Source of the DNA: Chitinophagaceae bacterium IBVUCB1
Lineage (GTDB): Bacteria; Bacteroidota; Bacteroidia; Chitinophagales; Chitinophagaceae
Assembly: GCA_002127285.1 (NCBI GenBank)
Contig: NFUW01000002.1
Span: forward strand, 706,744 to 770,743
Length of the DNA: 64,000 bases
Direction: 5' to 3'
Shown here: piece by piece, positions 34,212 to 45,004 of the stretch
Numbering within the stretch: the stretch's first letter is position 1
Layout: each line of letters opens with the position of its first letter
Position numbers and translations under genes: made by a program
Notes under the pieces: model-generated
Databases searched by the model: none
Told to the model about the DNA's origin: nothing
Seen by the model: the letters and a program-made list of their open reading frames with translations, nothing else

Positions 34212-36575
34212 ATGCAGCATATCAAGGCTATTGTACTACTTATCACCATATTGGCAATATTCACTACCCCAAAACAAGCATCAGCTCAAAAGAAAGTAAC
34301 CCTAAGCGGTTATGTAAAAGATAAAGAAAGTGGCGAAGCCATATTAGGAGCCATCATCTATATAAAAGAAGCAGACCTTGGTACAGAAACCAATACCTAT
34401 GGGTTTTATTCATTAACACTTCCTGCAGGCACTTATACAGTAGTATATTCTTATGTTGGTTTTCTTTCCATTACAGAAAAAATTACGCTGAGCGAAAGCA
34501 AAAAGCAGGATGCGGAGTTACAAAATAAAACCCGCATGCAGGAAATTGTTGTTTCAGACACTCGAAGAGATGAAAATGTGAAAGGCACACAGATGGGTAC
34601 TATCACGCTATCGGCTGATAAAATAAAAACGCTGCCTGTTATTTTTGGTGAAACAGATATATTAAAAGCCCTGCAATTAATGCCCGGCGTACAGTCTGCA
34701 GGCGAGGGCAATTCAGGCTTCTACGTTCGTGGTGGAGGACCTGACCAGAACCTGATATTATTAGACGATGCGGTAGTATATAATACAGGCCACTTATTCG
34801 GTTTCTTTTCTGTATTCAATACAGATGCTATTAAAAACGTAACCCTTATAAAAGGTGGTATGCCTGCCAATTATGGTGGTCGTTTATCTTCTGTAGTAGA
34901 TGTATCTATGAAAGAGGGTAATATGAAAGAATATCATGCAGAAGGTGGCATCGGCCTTATAGCATCAAGGCTGACGCTTGAAGGGCCGTTGAAGAAAGAT
35001 AAGGGCTCTTTTATGCTATCGGGCAGGCGCACATATATTGACGTGTTGATTAAACCTTTTGTAACTGGCCCCTTAGCAGGTTCGGGCTATCACTTTTATG
35101 ATGCCAACCTGAAAGCGAATTACAAAATCACTGAAAAAGACAGGATTTACCTCAGCGGATATTTTGGCAGGGACAAATTCAAATTCACCAGTAGCAGCGG
35201 TTCTTTCAATGCAGATATTCCTTGGGGCAATTCTACTGCTACGCTTCGTTGGAATCACTTGTTCAACAACAAACTATTCCTAAATGCAACAGCAGTGTAT
35301 AACGACTATCAATTTGCCTTTGCTGCCAAACAAAATGAATTTCAGTTTAAGTTATCATCAGGCGTACGAGATTTGAACGGTAAAGTAGATTTGGATTACT
35401 ACACATCTTTCAATCATAAAATAAAAACAGGTATTGCATATACATATCACAAGTTTATCCCTAACCAAATATCGGGCAGTGCCGGTAGCGTAGAACTGCA
35501 ACCCAATAACGCCCTGATAAAATACGCACACGAAGGTGCAGCATATATATCAGACGACTTTGAACCTACTAAATGGTTGAGGGTAACTGCGGGATTGCGT
35601 TACTCGTTCTTCGGGCAAACAGGGCCGTACACATCTTACAAAACAGATATTAACGGCAAACGTATAGACAGTACCAACTATAGCGACGGTGAAATTGTAA
35701 AAACATACGGCGGTTTGGAACCAAGATTGAATATGCGTTTTGAACTGACGGAAAGCTCCTCTATCAAAGCCAGTGCCAGCAAGGCTTATCAATACATCCA
35801 CTTGGTATCTAACAACGGCAGTACGCTGCCCACAGACCTATGGGTGCCAAGTACCATCCTTGTGCAGCCCCAGCAAGCATGGCAATATTCTGTTGGTTAT
35901 TTCAAAAACTGGCTGGACAACAAACTCGAAACATCTGTTGAGGTCTATTACAAAGACATGAAAAATCAGGTGGAATATCGCGAAGGCTATATACCATCTA
36001 CCATACAAGACCCCGAGCTCGATTTCGTATTCGGACGTGGCGAGGCTTATGGTGCAGAGTTCTTTATCAATAAGACAAAGGGAAAATTCACTGGTTGGAT
36101 TGGCTATACCCTTGCGTGGACTACCCGCACATTCAAAGACCTGAACAATGGCAACACCTACCCTGCCAAATACGACCGCAGGCACGACCTGTCTGTAGTT
36201 GGCACATATGAACATTCTAAACGTTGGACGTTCTCAACCGTGTTTATTTTCGGTTCGGGCAATGCCATTACACTGCCTACCAATTACTACTTTGTACAAG
36301 GGCAGGTAGTACCCCAATATAGCGAACTGAACGCATACCGTTTGTTCCCATACCATCGTTTGGATTTATCAGCCATCTATACACCCAAGCGTAAGAAACA
36401 ACGCAGATGGCAGGGAAGCTGGGCATTTTCAATCTATAATGTGTATAGCAGGCAGAATCCTTACTTCTTGTATGTAGATACGCAAGGCGATGTGAGCCAA
36501 GGTGTTAAGGCAAGTGTGAAACAGGTATCTATCTTCCCGATACTGCCAAGCATTACATATAACTTCAAATTTTAG
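34212..36575 (+). CDS. TonB-dependent receptor with CarboxypepD_reg-like domain
   Basis: A 787-aa outer-membrane protein. A signal peptide (about 1-25) is followed by a CarboxypepD_reg-like domain (about 30-115, VTLSGYVKDKESGEAILGA), a plug (about 120-230, PGVQSAGEGNSGFYVRGGGPDQN) and a 22-strand barrel. There is no SusD partner gene. The substrate is unknown: it could be a siderophore, cofactor or sugar. Hairpins at 36600-36632 and 36712-36743 follow. Confidence 0.92.
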   Translation: MQHIKAIVLLITILAIFTTPKQASAQKKVTLSGYVKDKESGEAILGAIIYIKEADLGTETNTYGFYSLTLPAGTYTVVYSYVGFLSITEKITLSESKKQDAELQNKTRMQEIVVSDTRRDENVKGTQMGTITLSADKIKTLPVIFGETDILKALQLMPGVQSAGEGNSGFYVRGGGPDQNLILLDDAVVYNTGHLFGFFSVFNTDAIKNVTLIKGGMPANYGGRLSSVVDVSMKEGNMKEYHAEGGIGLIASRLTLEGPLKKDKGSFMLSGRRTYIDVLIKPFVTGPLAGSGYHFYDANLKANYKITEKDRIYLSGYFGRDKFKFTSSSGSFNADIPWGNSTATLRWNHLFNNKLFLNATAVYNDYQFAFAAKQNEFQFKLSSGVRDLNGKVDLDYYTSFNHKIKTGIAYTYHKFIPNQISGSAGSVELQPNNALIKYAHEGAAYISDDFEPTKWLRVTAGLRYSFFGQTGPYTSYKTDINGKRIDSTNYSDGEIVKTYGGLEPRLNMRFELTESSSIKASASKAYQYIHLVSNNGSTLPTDLWVPSTILVQPQQAWQYSVGYFKNWLDNKLETSVEVYYKDMKNQVEYREGYIPSTIQDPELDFVFGRGEAYGAEFFINKTKGKFTGWIGYTLAWTTRTFKDLNNGNTYPAKYDRRHDLSVVGTYEHSKRWTFSTVFIFGSGNAITLPTNYYFVQGQVVPQYSELNAYRLFPYHRLDLSAIYTPKRKKQRRWQGSWAFSIYNVYSRQNPYFLYVDTQGDVSQGVKASVKQVSIFPILPSITYNFKF

Positions 36576-36599
36576 TAATATTTTACTAAACAATAATAT

Positions 36600-36632
36600 A
36601 CAGATTAAGCATTATTATTGCTATTAATCTGT
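36600..36632 (+). repeat. AT-rich hairpin after the TonB receptor gene
   Basis: ACAGATTAA (36600-36608) pairs with TTAATCTGT (36624-36632). It lacks GC content for a strong terminator. Confidence 0.45.
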
Positions 36633-36711
36633 ATATTTATACTATATTTATGCCTCTTACTACATCATCGTGATACTCAAAACGTTCTCTCTTATCCTCT
36701 ATATGTAACAG

Positions 36712-36743
36712 AAGCCTCGTTTACACGGGGCTTATTGTTTTTT
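36712..36743 (+). terminator. Terminator between the TonB receptor and DUF2157 genes
   Basis: AAGCCTCGT (36712-36720) pairs with ACGGGGCTT (36725-36733) with one wobble, followed by TATTGTTTTTT. Confidence 0.7.
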
Positions 36744-36782
36744 CGGTATGCATCTTGCTATGCATTATCTTAGATAACCCGT

Positions 36783-37835
36783 ATGAAGATAAAAGCCGAT
36801 AATAACGACTATAAATTATTGCATCAAACGATTGATGAATGGGTGCGCAATGGCAACATATCGCCCGAAAAAGCAGCCGAACTAAAAGCCACGATACAAA
36901 TACCCAAAACCTTAGGACAGCAAGTAGCCCAATACTTTTTCGTCATTGCATTATCATGTATTCTATTAGCATTCGGAGCTATATTTATAGACGATAAATT
37001 TCTGGAAAAACTAAAGCAATACTTCTCACTTACCAATCTGTTTATTGCCATTCTCTTCACTCTGCTTTTTGTAACATGGTTCGTGTTATTAAAGAAAAAA
37101 CGACAACATATCAGCACACTACCTTATGAAATATACACGGTGATAGGCTCTTTGCTACTGGTAACGGCTATCACATATTATTGCAAAGAGATAGGCTTTG
37201 GTGAAAAACATAGTGGTTTTCTGGCTGCTTGTTCAGTATGTATTCTGTTATTATCCGTATGGATGCGTTCTTATGCAATGTGGGTAGCAGGTATTTTGGC
37301 AGTAATGGGCTGGTTCGGAGCATTCAGTACATGGCTAAGCAACGAAGACTTATTTCTTGGGATGAACTACCCCGTACGATTTGCATTGTTTGGTGCAATA
37401 GTAACAGCATTTGCATGGATGCAGCAACGTATACAACCATTGCATTTCAGCCATCGCATTACATACATTACGGGGCTCATCATACTGTTTACCGCACTAT
37501 GGGGTGTATCTGTATTCGGCAATTATAACAGCCTTGAGAAATGGGCTGCTGTAAGGCAGACACAAGTGATAGTATATGCCATACTATTTGTGGTAGCAGG
37601 GTTCGCGACATTCTTAGCGGGTATTAAGTACAGAGATAATGCTGCCAGAGATGTTGGCATCATTGCATTATTAGCTAATTTATATACCCGATACTTTGAA
37701 TATTTTTGGGACAATACCAATAAAGGGTTATTCTTTCTGATACTGGCTGTTTCTTTTTGGTTTATAGGCAAGCGGCTGGAACGATGGAAGACTAAGCAGC
37801 CTGCCGAAGCAGAGAATGCTACCGAAATAAGCTAA
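36783..37835 (+). CDS. DUF2157-like multi-pass membrane protein
   Basis: A 350-aa protein. The soluble N-terminus (1-50) contains VRNGNISPEKAAELKA, the feature that defines DUF2157 proteins, followed by about nine hydrophobic helices from residue 53. Function is unknown. It is followed after 22 nt by truA on the same strand. Confidence 0.8.
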   Translation: MKIKADNNDYKLLHQTIDEWVRNGNISPEKAAELKATIQIPKTLGQQVAQYFFVIALSCILLAFGAIFIDDKFLEKLKQYFSLTNLFIAILFTLLFVTWFVLLKKKRQHISTLPYEIYTVIGSLLLVTAITYYCKEIGFGEKHSGFLAACSVCILLLSVWMRSYAMWVAGILAVMGWFGAFSTWLSNEDLFLGMNYPVRFALFGAIVTAFAWMQQRIQPLHFSHRITYITGLIILFTALWGVSVFGNYNSLEKWAAVRQTQVIVYAILFVVAGFATFLAGIKYRDNAARDVGIIALLANLYTRYFEYFWDNTNKGLFFLILAVSFWFIGKRLERWKTKQPAEAENATEIS

Positions 37836-37857
37836 TATTGCGTTCTGAAACTGGCTA

Positions 37858-38625
37858 ATGGCAAGGTATTTTCTGGAACTAATGTATGATGGCACTGCCT
37901 TTCATGGCTCGCAGTTGCAAGGAGAGTTGCCAACCGTGCAGCTTGCAGTCAACAATGCCCTTTCTACCTTGCTTCGGGAACCAGTTACATCTTTTGGTGC
38001 CAGCCGTACAGACGAGGGCGTACATGCGTTAAGCAACTTTTATCATTTTGATACGGAACAACCATTGCATCAGGCTTTTTTGTACAAAATGAATGCTATA
38101 CTGCCTGATAAGATAGCTGCAAATGCTATTTATCTGACAGAGAACCCTGAACTGAATGCGCGTTTTGATGCCATCAGCCGCCAATACAGGTACAGGATAT
38201 ACGCGCATAAAAATCCTTTCCTACTAAATAAGGCGCTTTACTATCCTTTCAAAATTGACGTAAATGTATTGCAACAAACAGCAGAGATACTGAAAGAATA
38301 TACAGACTTTGAAAGTTTTTCAAAACGCAATACTCAATCCCGTACATTTATGTGTAGCATCACACAATCGTACTGGCAAACGGTGGGCGATGAATTGCAG
38401 TACATTGTAGAAGCCAATCGCTTTTTACGTGGTATGGTGCGTGGTTTAGTGGCTACACAGTTGCAAGCCGCAAGAGGCAAGATTATATTAGACGAGTTCA
38501 GACAGATAATAGAAGCAAGAGACTGCACCAAAGCAGACTTCAGCGTAGCAGGTCATGGGTTATACCTTGAAAAAATAACCTATCCTGAAAACAGCCTTAT
38601 TGAAATAAAAGACGGTGAACGCTAA
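37858..38625 (+). CDS. truA: tRNA pseudouridine(38-40) synthase
   Basis: A 255-aa enzyme that converts uridines 38-40 of the anticodon arm to pseudouridine. The catalytic aspartate is D52 in [27 protein letters not shown] at the start and [11 protein letters not shown] near 190 are conserved. Its stop overlaps that of the converging ornithine aminotransferase gene by a few bases. Confidence 0.95.
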   Translation: MARYFLELMYDGTAFHGSQLQGELPTVQLAVNNALSTLLREPVTSFGASRTDEGVHALSNFYHFDTEQPLHQAFLYKMNAILPDKIAANAIYLTENPELNARFDAISRQYRYRIYAHKNPFLLNKALYYPFKIDVNVLQQTAEILKEYTDFESFSKRNTQSRTFMCSITQSYWQTVGDELQYIVEANRFLRGMVRGLVATQLQAARGKIILDEFRQIIEARDCTKADFSVAGHGLYLEKITYPENSLIEIKDGER

Positions 38626-39857
38626 GCAAGCACTTGCAGGCTTTGTTTAATAATGCCAACACATTCATCTACCTGTTCTTTGGTTATAACCAATGGTGGC
38701 GCAAAACGTATTTTATCGCCGTGTGTGGGCTTAGCAAGCAGTCCGTTATCTTTCATTGCCATACACAAATCCCATGCGGCTTCTTTGTTAGGATGATTGA
38801 TAACAATGGCATTGAGTAAACCCTTACCACGAACAAGGCCAATATTCGGATGTTGTAATGCAACAAGTTGATTGCGCAGGTATTCTCCTTGTATAGCTGC
38901 ATTTTCAGCCATACGTTCGTCTTTCAGTACCTGCAACGCTACCATGGCTACTTTGCACGCTAATGGATTGCCACCATAAGTAGAGCCGTGTTCTCCCGGC
39001 TTGATGGTAAGCATAACCTCATCATCAGCCAATACCGCAGATACAGGCATCGTACCGCCAGACAATGCTTTGCCAAGCACCAATATATCGGGGCGAACAT
39101 CTTCATGGTCGCAAGCCAGCATTTTACCTGTTCTTGCCAACCCTGTTTGTATTTCGTCTGCTATAAACAATACATTGGCTTCTTTGCACATGGCAGCTAC
39201 TTTGGCAAGGTAGCCCTCATGGGGTACTACCACTCCTGCTTCGCCCTGTATAGGCTCTGCCATAAAGGCTACTACATTTTTATCCTGCAATGCCTCTTGT
39301 AATGCTTGTACATTGTTATACTCCACCACACGATACCCCGGCATATATGGCCCGAAATTGGTACGAGAAGACAGGTCTGTACTGAAAGAGATTACATTCA
39401 GTGTGCGTCCGTGAAAATTCTCGCTACACACTAATATCAAAGCTTTGTCTTGCGCTACACCTTTTACTTCGTAACCCCAACGGCGTGCCAGTTTCAGGGC
39501 AGTTTCTACAGCCTCTACACCCGTGTTCATGGGCAGTACTTTATCGTAGCCAAAATACTTGGTGATATATTCAGCATACTCACCCAGCAAATCGCTATGA
39601 AAAGCGCGAGATGTAAGTGTCAGTTTTTGTGCCTGCTCTACAAATGCGCTGATGATAGCAGGATGGCAATGCCCTTGGTTAACGGCTGAATAACCCGACA
39701 GGAAATCGTAATAACGTTTGCCGTCAACATCCCATACAAACACACCCTGTCCGCGTGTGAGCATAACGGGTAGCGGATGATAGTTATGTGCACTATACTT
39801 CTCTTCCCTTTCTAATAATTCCTGTGTGAGTTGTGATAAAGACATCGTAGCAATCAT
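38622..39857 (-). CDS. rocD: Ornithine aminotransferase
   Basis: A 411-aa class III PLP enzyme converting ornithine and 2-oxoglutarate to glutamate semialdehyde and glutamate. PLP-lysine segment [12 protein letters not shown], plus [16 protein letters not shown] and [15 protein letters not shown]. The N-terminal [13 protein letters not shown] is typical of OAT. The start may be ATG 39857 or ATG 39845. It begins 9 nt after the KirBac gene. Arginase, the step before it, is encoded separately at 55510. Confidence 0.94.
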   Translation of the reverse strand: MIATMSLSQLTQELLEREEKYSAHNYHPLPVMLTRGQGVFVWDVDGKRYYDFLSGYSAVNQGHCHPAIISAFVEQAQKLTLTSRAFHSDLLGEYAEYITKYFGYDKVLPMNTGVEAVETALKLARRWGYEVKGVAQDKALILVCSENFHGRTLNVISFSTDLSSRTNFGPYMPGYRVVEYNNVQALQEALQDKNVVAFMAEPIQGEAGVVVPHEGYLAKVAAMCKEANVLFIADEIQTGLARTGKMLACDHEDVRPDILVLGKALSGGTMPVSAVLADDEVMLTIKPGEHGSTYGGNPLACKVAMVALQVLKDERMAENAAIQGEYLRNQLVALQHPNIGLVRGKGLLNAIVINHPNKEAAWDLCMAMKDNGLLAKPTHGDKIRFAPPLVITKEQVDECVGIIKQSLQVLA

Positions 39858-39866
39858 ATTGCAAAT

Positions 39867-40850
39867 CTACGCATTAACGCTTGAAATAACCATTTCAGGC
39901 AACTCAGCCTTCTCGTATGCGTTAATTTTTGATAAATCGAGTATAGTAGTACTGTTATCTTCTGAACGATGGAACATGGGCAAGAATTTAGCACCAAATA
40001 CCAATTCTTTGCCTGTATAAGATGTACGCTGCTTTACCACATTAGAAAAATGGTCATCAAACGCATTGATAAAATACAATACTTCCAAATCAGCATCCAG
40101 CAATTCCTGCTCAGTCATTCCATACAATGGGCTGTCTTCATTTATCGGGTGTACTAACGTCCAACTCAAAGCCATAGAGTTGATGCGTTTTAATTCCAGT
40201 TCTAAAGGAAAGAATTTTCTGATGCGGGCTCCGTTTTCTTCCACATGCATTGCTATATTAACGGCTGCTTCCACATCTGTCAGGTGGTTATTTTTATAGG
40301 TAGCCATTCTTACCATCAATGCTGTTATCCCTTTGAAAGGGGCTATAATCATGTTATGGCTGAACTGTATATATGCCTTCGGTCTTGAAAAACGACCATA
40401 TAAAATACCCGTTACCAAGGCAAAAGCCAAGATACCTATAAACGACTCTAACGAGGCTACGATATTAGCCCACAAACCAGATGGGCTTATATGCCCGTAA
40501 CCTACAGTAGTAAGTGTTTGCGAACTGAAAAAGAATGCTTGCTGAAAATTAGTCAGTATATCGTCATTGGGTATAATTCCCTTCAGGTTTTCAACACCTA
40601 TAATGATATAGATTGTGGCGAAAAAAACATTGAGTGTAGTATAAAACAGAAAAACAATCAGTAAAAATTTGAGCGGGTGCATAGCCAGTATAGTATGATA
40701 CATACTGATACGCTCCCAAAAAGGACGCCCCGTTTTGCGCAGATTAATACTGCCATCTTTATTGGTGAGCCTACCCCCTTCGGTTTGTGCACTGTTAGTG
40801 CTGAAACCCGTGTTACCTATTGATTCAAACTTTCGCCTGCGGATGGCCAT
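39867..40850 (-). CDS. Inward-rectifier type potassium channel (KirBac)
   Basis: A 327-aa protein with two transmembrane helices (about 58-85 and 125-150), between them the selectivity filter TVGYG in SQTLTTVGYGHIS. The C-terminal 170 residues form the cytoplasmic immunoglobulin-like Kir domain (e.g. ELELKRINSMALSWTLVHPI). It conducts potassium across the inner membrane. Its start overlaps the flippase gene by 26 nt, placing it in a minus-strand operon. Confidence 0.93.
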   Translation of the reverse strand: MAIRRRKFESIGNTGFSTNSAQTEGGRLTNKDGSINLRKTGRPFWERISMYHTILAMHPLKFLLIVFLFYTTLNVFFATIYIIIGVENLKGIIPNDDILTNFQQAFFFSSQTLTTVGYGHISPSGLWANIVASLESFIGILAFALVTGILYGRFSRPKAYIQFSHNMIIAPFKGITALMVRMATYKNNHLTDVEAAVNIAMHVEENGARIRKFFPLELELKRINSMALSWTLVHPINEDSPLYGMTEQELLDADLEVLYFINAFDDHFSNVVKQRTSYTGKELVFGAKFLPMFHRSEDNSTTILDLSKINAYEKAELPEMVISSVNA

Positions 40851-42315
40851 ATATTCGTTTAATTGCTTTTAGCTCTGCCAGAAATGCAACGAGCATTACC
40901 AACATAGTAAATACTATACCCGAAATTAGTGTAATTTCTTTGCTAATACTATGCGGCAGCAGATAACGAAAACCTATGAATACTATGCCAAAAACTATCA
41001 ATTTTATCACCCAGTTCAATATCGGGAGCAGTTTGATGACCGATACCTGTAATGCTTTTGATGTATGATACAGATAATAAGCACTCTGAATATAGGTACT
41101 GATAACGAAACTCAATGCTATACCACGCAAGCCAAATTTAAGATACAAGGGATAAGCCAAACCACCGGCAATAGCCATATCCAGCACCGCGCCAATGTTT
41201 ATGATACGCCCCATATGTTTGTGCTGTAGTATGGTGGTGAACTTGTATGCACGTAATGGCAACACCATAATAGACATCAGGAAGATGGGAACAGCATCTA
41301 AGTATTGTACAGAAAACGTAAGCTCTATAAACTCGGACCTGAAAAGCAGAAAAAAGAAGAATGCAGGAAAAACAATGCAGGATAATATGCGCCCTGTTTT
41401 ATTCTGTATTTGCACAGGGGCTTCTTCCCTGTTGTCATAAGCCAGTTGCATAAGCCCCGAACTGCCTACTGCACCCAATAGTAATGGCAAAAAAGGAATA
41501 TCTACCGAGCCATTGAAGTAAACAGCAAACAAGCCAGCACTCAATACCATGCTTAGCACAAACTTATCTACCCATCTGAAAACCATTTGAGATACATCGT
41601 AAAATGCCATGTGTGCCCATAAATTGCGTATGCGCTGCACGTTGGCTACAGGCGATATGGCTTGCTTTTTCATATCGAAGTAATAAGCCACTAAATAGAC
41701 TAATAATTTACCTGCTGCCAATAACAACAGATATAAAAACAAGGTGTCCATAGAGTTGGTTTCCTGCTGCACAAAGAGATAATGCAGCCAGCAAAAGACG
41801 GCACTATACACCGCATTTACCCATATCAATACTACCCTGTTCTTGAACACCATCAGCACACTTTCTATCATGATGCCGAGTACATACACAATGAAGAAAC
41901 TGAAAGGCAACCATATCAACGCCGTATCGTTGCGCATACTTTCAAAAGCGTCATTAAATGGTAGTGACAGTAACATTGCCTGATTTTGTACGATGGCAAA
42001 TATCAAACCCATCAGGCATATCCAGCCCAATAGGTACAGCTTATGCCTTGTAGTAAGCGTCTTGATGAGTGATGCGACAACGGATGGTGAATAGGTAACC
42101 AAAAAATTCTGTATGCCTAATGCAGCTATCGTGCTGATGAGATATAGCGCAACCCAAAACTTATTATACACACCATATAAGTCGAAAGACAGGTAGTGCG
42201 AAAAATATATCATCACCAGCAAAGTAGCCAGCGTAGGAAAGAAGCGTGTAAGGAACAGGAATATACTATTACCAATAAATGTATAATTCCGTTTACTACT
42301 GCCTTCTTGTGCCAT
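40825..42315 (-). CDS. Polysaccharide flippase-like membrane protein
   Basis: A 496-aa protein with about 14 membrane helices and the MATE/Wzx-like layout (FLTRFFPTLATLLVMIYFSHYLS at the start contains the typical first helix). It may move lipid-linked saccharides across the inner membrane. No glycosyltransferase cluster is adjacent. It follows yfhO-like and precedes the KirBac gene. Confidence 0.83.
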   Translation of the reverse strand: MAQEGSSKRNYTFIGNSIFLFLTRFFPTLATLLVMIYFSHYLSFDLYGVYNKFWVALYLISTIAALGIQNFLVTYSPSVVASLIKTLTTRHKLYLLGWICLMGLIFAIVQNQAMLLSLPFNDAFESMRNDTALIWLPFSFFIVYVLGIMIESVLMVFKNRVVLIWVNAVYSAVFCWLHYLFVQQETNSMDTLFLYLLLLAAGKLLVYLVAYYFDMKKQAISPVANVQRIRNLWAHMAFYDVSQMVFRWVDKFVLSMVLSAGLFAVYFNGSVDIPFLPLLLGAVGSSGLMQLAYDNREEAPVQIQNKTGRILSCIVFPAFFFFLLFRSEFIELTFSVQYLDAVPIFLMSIMVLPLRAYKFTTILQHKHMGRIINIGAVLDMAIAGGLAYPLYLKFGLRGIALSFVISTYIQSAYYLYHTSKALQVSVIKLLPILNWVIKLIVFGIVFIGFRYLLPHSISKEITLISGIVFTMLVMLVAFLAELKAIKRIYGHPQAKV

Positions 42316-42351
42316 ATATTTCCTTTCCTGTCTTTATCGTAACGCTATAAG

Positions 42352-44805
42352 TTATCCTGCTTTTTCTTCTTTCTTTTCACCTTTGAACAGCCTGAACAAT
42401 GAGAAGCCCGTAATGCCAAACAACAACAGACAAGATATTAACGCTATCCTATCACCTGTATAGAAAGTATCAGGATGGAACTCAAACCTTATCTTATGTT
42501 CGCCCGCAGGTACTTTAATGGCACGTAGTAGATAGTTGGCTTTCAGTATTGGTGTTTCCTTATCGTCAACATATGCTTTCCATCCATACGGATAATAAAT
42601 ATCAGAGAATACCGCTAAGCCGTTTTGGCTGTTTTTAGACATGAATTCTAATTCATTCAAACCATATTTTGTAAGTGTAACACTTGCCACACTATCCTTA
42701 CCAAAAGCGTATCCATCCAGTTCTTTCTTAAATGTACTGCGTACTACAGCCGTTTGCTTGGGGTTGAATGGATTGGTATATACAGCAGTATCTCCCAGTC
42801 TGGCAGCATCCAATGCTTTTATTTCTTCATCTGCTGTATTAGCCCATTTCACTTCGTTTACAAACCATGCATTGCCACAAGCCTCGGGGTTGATAGATAC
42901 CTGCGGAGATTGCGGGTTGTAGATAATGTATTTCGTATTCAGCATGTTTAGTACAGCCGTATTGAACTCGCCATTCATGTGAACGTCTATCATATCCTGA
43001 TAAATTTCCATTTTGGTGGGGCTGTAACCACCAATCACTTTGTGATGGTATGCCTGTACAGCATCGTTATACGTGTTTTTAGTAACGTCCAGCACACGAT
43101 AGTACGGGTCTTTATCTTCTTTTATTTGCCTGTCAACCATACGTGGTTCAAACATGCCATCAAACTCGCTTTCTTCTACAAAGCTCTCTTCGTTCAGGTA
43201 GTGGTTACCAACACTCATCAGGTCAATCGCTATCAGTGCAACCAAGCCTATCATAACAGCCTGAACAGATTTTATTTTATCGGTAAGATATGCCCACAAC
43301 AAACCTGCTGCCAATAGGATGAACACTGCACTGGTAAAAGCACTTTTGCTTGCCAATGCCTGTCTGTCGTCCTTTAGTGCTGGCAGTATAGCAGCCCTGT
43401 CTTTTTCAGGTATCTGCAATTCCGTAACGCCCGAAAAGTCGAAGAACATACCGCTTGCCACTGCTATCAGTACACAAACACCTGCCGTTATTCCCGTTGC
43501 TATAAACAGTTTTTTTACCAAAGACTTTTTGTCCTCTTTGCTCGTCAGCAAATCGTGTACAGCCCAGATAGCCAATAACGGAAACAATACCTGTGCTACT
43601 ACCAATACCATAGACGGGGTACGGAACTTATTGAGCATGGGTACATTATCAAACAAGAAGTAATTAAACTCGGGAAAGTGATTGCCCCAAGACATGATGA
43701 TAGATAAGAGGCTTGCACCAAATATCCACCACTTGTGCGGGCTGCGTACTATCATCAGCCCCAATACAAACAAGAAGCAGATAATAGCACCAAAATATAC
43801 AGGACCCGATAAGAATGGCTGCGGCCCCCAATACATCAACTGCCCTGCTTGCTCGCCTACCAGTTCAGACGTTGCAGGGGCTACATCGGCAGGCTCTCCG
43901 TTTGAACCGCCATACAGATATGGTATCATGAGGCACAAGGTTTCGCCAATGCCGTTGCTCCACCTGAATGCATATTCTTTATCCAAACCACCTGTTTTCT
44001 TGTCTTGGTCGTGTTTTACAAAAGTCAGCTCGCTTTGTCCGCCACGCATGGTAGTTTTGTTATACTCCATCGTACTCATCACAAACTGCAAGCCGGGCCC
44101 CAATGCAACAACAGCTACCACAAGCGATATAACGGAAGAAATAAGAAAGTTTTTGATAGTACCGTTTTTGATAGCGATAAACAACATCCCTATTACCAGT
44201 GCCAGTACAATAATGATGGTATAATACACTACCTGATAGTGGGCAGAGGTAATCATTAATGCAAGCGATAAACCCAATAACGGAATACCTTTCCACCAAT
44301 CACTGTTATATATGTACAGCAACCCAGCCACTACGGCAGGCATATAAGCGATAGCCAGCATTTTGGTTTCATGCCCTGCACCTATTATCACTAAGTTGTA
44401 ACTACTGAACGCGAATGCTATAGAGCCAGCCAAGCCAAGCCATCTATCCACTTTCAGACAAGACATGAGTATGTAAAAACACAACATGGCTAAGAACAGG
44501 AAACCCGCAGGCTTGCCCATAATACCCATGATGGCACCTTGTACATAATATACATAGTTGTTGTTCTTGGGCACATAGTAGGTATAGGTGGGCATACCGC
44601 CAAACATACTATTGCTCCACAATACGTTTTCGCCTGTTTTTTCAAAATGCTCCCTACCCTCTTGAGACATGGCTTTCCAACTCATGGTATCGTGCTGGTT
44701 CAGCACCTTGCCTTGCAGTTGAGGATAAGAAAAAATAAATGCCAGTGCCGCGAATATGCCTATTATTATGAGGTGCGGTGTGAACTTTTTAAAGTCGAAT
44801 TGCAT
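42352..44805 (-). CDS. YfhO family membrane protein
   Basis: An 817-aa protein with many N-terminal helices (about 12 in the first 530 residues) and a large soluble C-terminal part ending with a last helix near 785-805. The segments SYNLVIIGAGHETKMLAIAY and NKFRTPSMVLV resemble the YfhO/glycosyltransferase C-like family. YfhO has been linked to glycosylation of lipoteichoic acid in Gram-positives; the role here is unknown. It leads a four-gene operon with its own -7 box. Confidence 0.88.
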   Translation of the reverse strand: MQFDFKKFTPHLIIIGIFAALAFIFSYPQLQGKVLNQHDTMSWKAMSQEGREHFEKTGENVLWSNSMFGGMPTYTYYVPKNNNYVYYVQGAIMGIMGKPAGFLFLAMLCFYILMSCLKVDRWLGLAGSIAFAFSSYNLVIIGAGHETKMLAIAYMPAVVAGLLYIYNSDWWKGIPLLGLSLALMITSAHYQVVYYTIIIVLALVIGMLFIAIKNGTIKNFLISSVISLVVAVVALGPGLQFVMSTMEYNKTTMRGGQSELTFVKHDQDKKTGGLDKEYAFRWSNGIGETLCLMIPYLYGGSNGEPADVAPATSELVGEQAGQLMYWGPQPFLSGPVYFGAIICFLFVLGLMIVRSPHKWWIFGASLLSIIMSWGNHFPEFNYFLFDNVPMLNKFRTPSMVLVVAQVLFPLLAIWAVHDLLTSKEDKKSLVKKLFIATGITAGVCVLIAVASGMFFDFSGVTELQIPEKDRAAILPALKDDRQALASKSAFTSAVFILLAAGLLWAYLTDKIKSVQAVMIGLVALIAIDLMSVGNHYLNEESFVEESEFDGMFEPRMVDRQIKEDKDPYYRVLDVTKNTYNDAVQAYHHKVIGGYSPTKMEIYQDMIDVHMNGEFNTAVLNMLNTKYIIYNPQSPQVSINPEACGNAWFVNEVKWANTADEEIKALDAARLGDTAVYTNPFNPKQTAVVRSTFKKELDGYAFGKDSVASVTLTKYGLNELEFMSKNSQNGLAVFSDIYYPYGWKAYVDDKETPILKANYLLRAIKVPAGEHKIRFEFHPDTFYTGDRIALISCLLLFGITGFSLFRLFKGEKKEEKAG

Positions 44806-44827
44806 ATTGAATATTTATTCGGAAAAA

Positions 44828-44835
44828 CAAAAATA
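44828..44835 (-). promoter_or_regulatory. -7 box TATTTTTG for the yfhO-flippase-Kir-rocD operon
   Basis: Minus-strand exact TAnnTTTG, 22 nt from the ATG at 44805. Confidence 0.5.
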
Positions 44836-44962
44836 GGTGTTCTATTCACTTATAGAAATGAAGACAGCCAAAAAATGGATATAGCTTTACAGATTAACGT
44901 TTTGTTTATCCACAATCATATATTCGCCCATCGTATATCTTCTGTATTAAAGGTTTTAGGGC

Positions 44963-44970
44963 TACATTTG
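44963..44970 (+). promoter_or_regulatory. -7 box TACATTTG for the E1 fusion gene
   Basis: Exact TAnnTTTG, 34 nt from the ATG at 45005. The upstream element is unclear. Confidence 0.5.
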
Positions 44971-45004
44971 CGCCTTAGCTCTTACAGGGCATATTTATTT
45001 TAAT

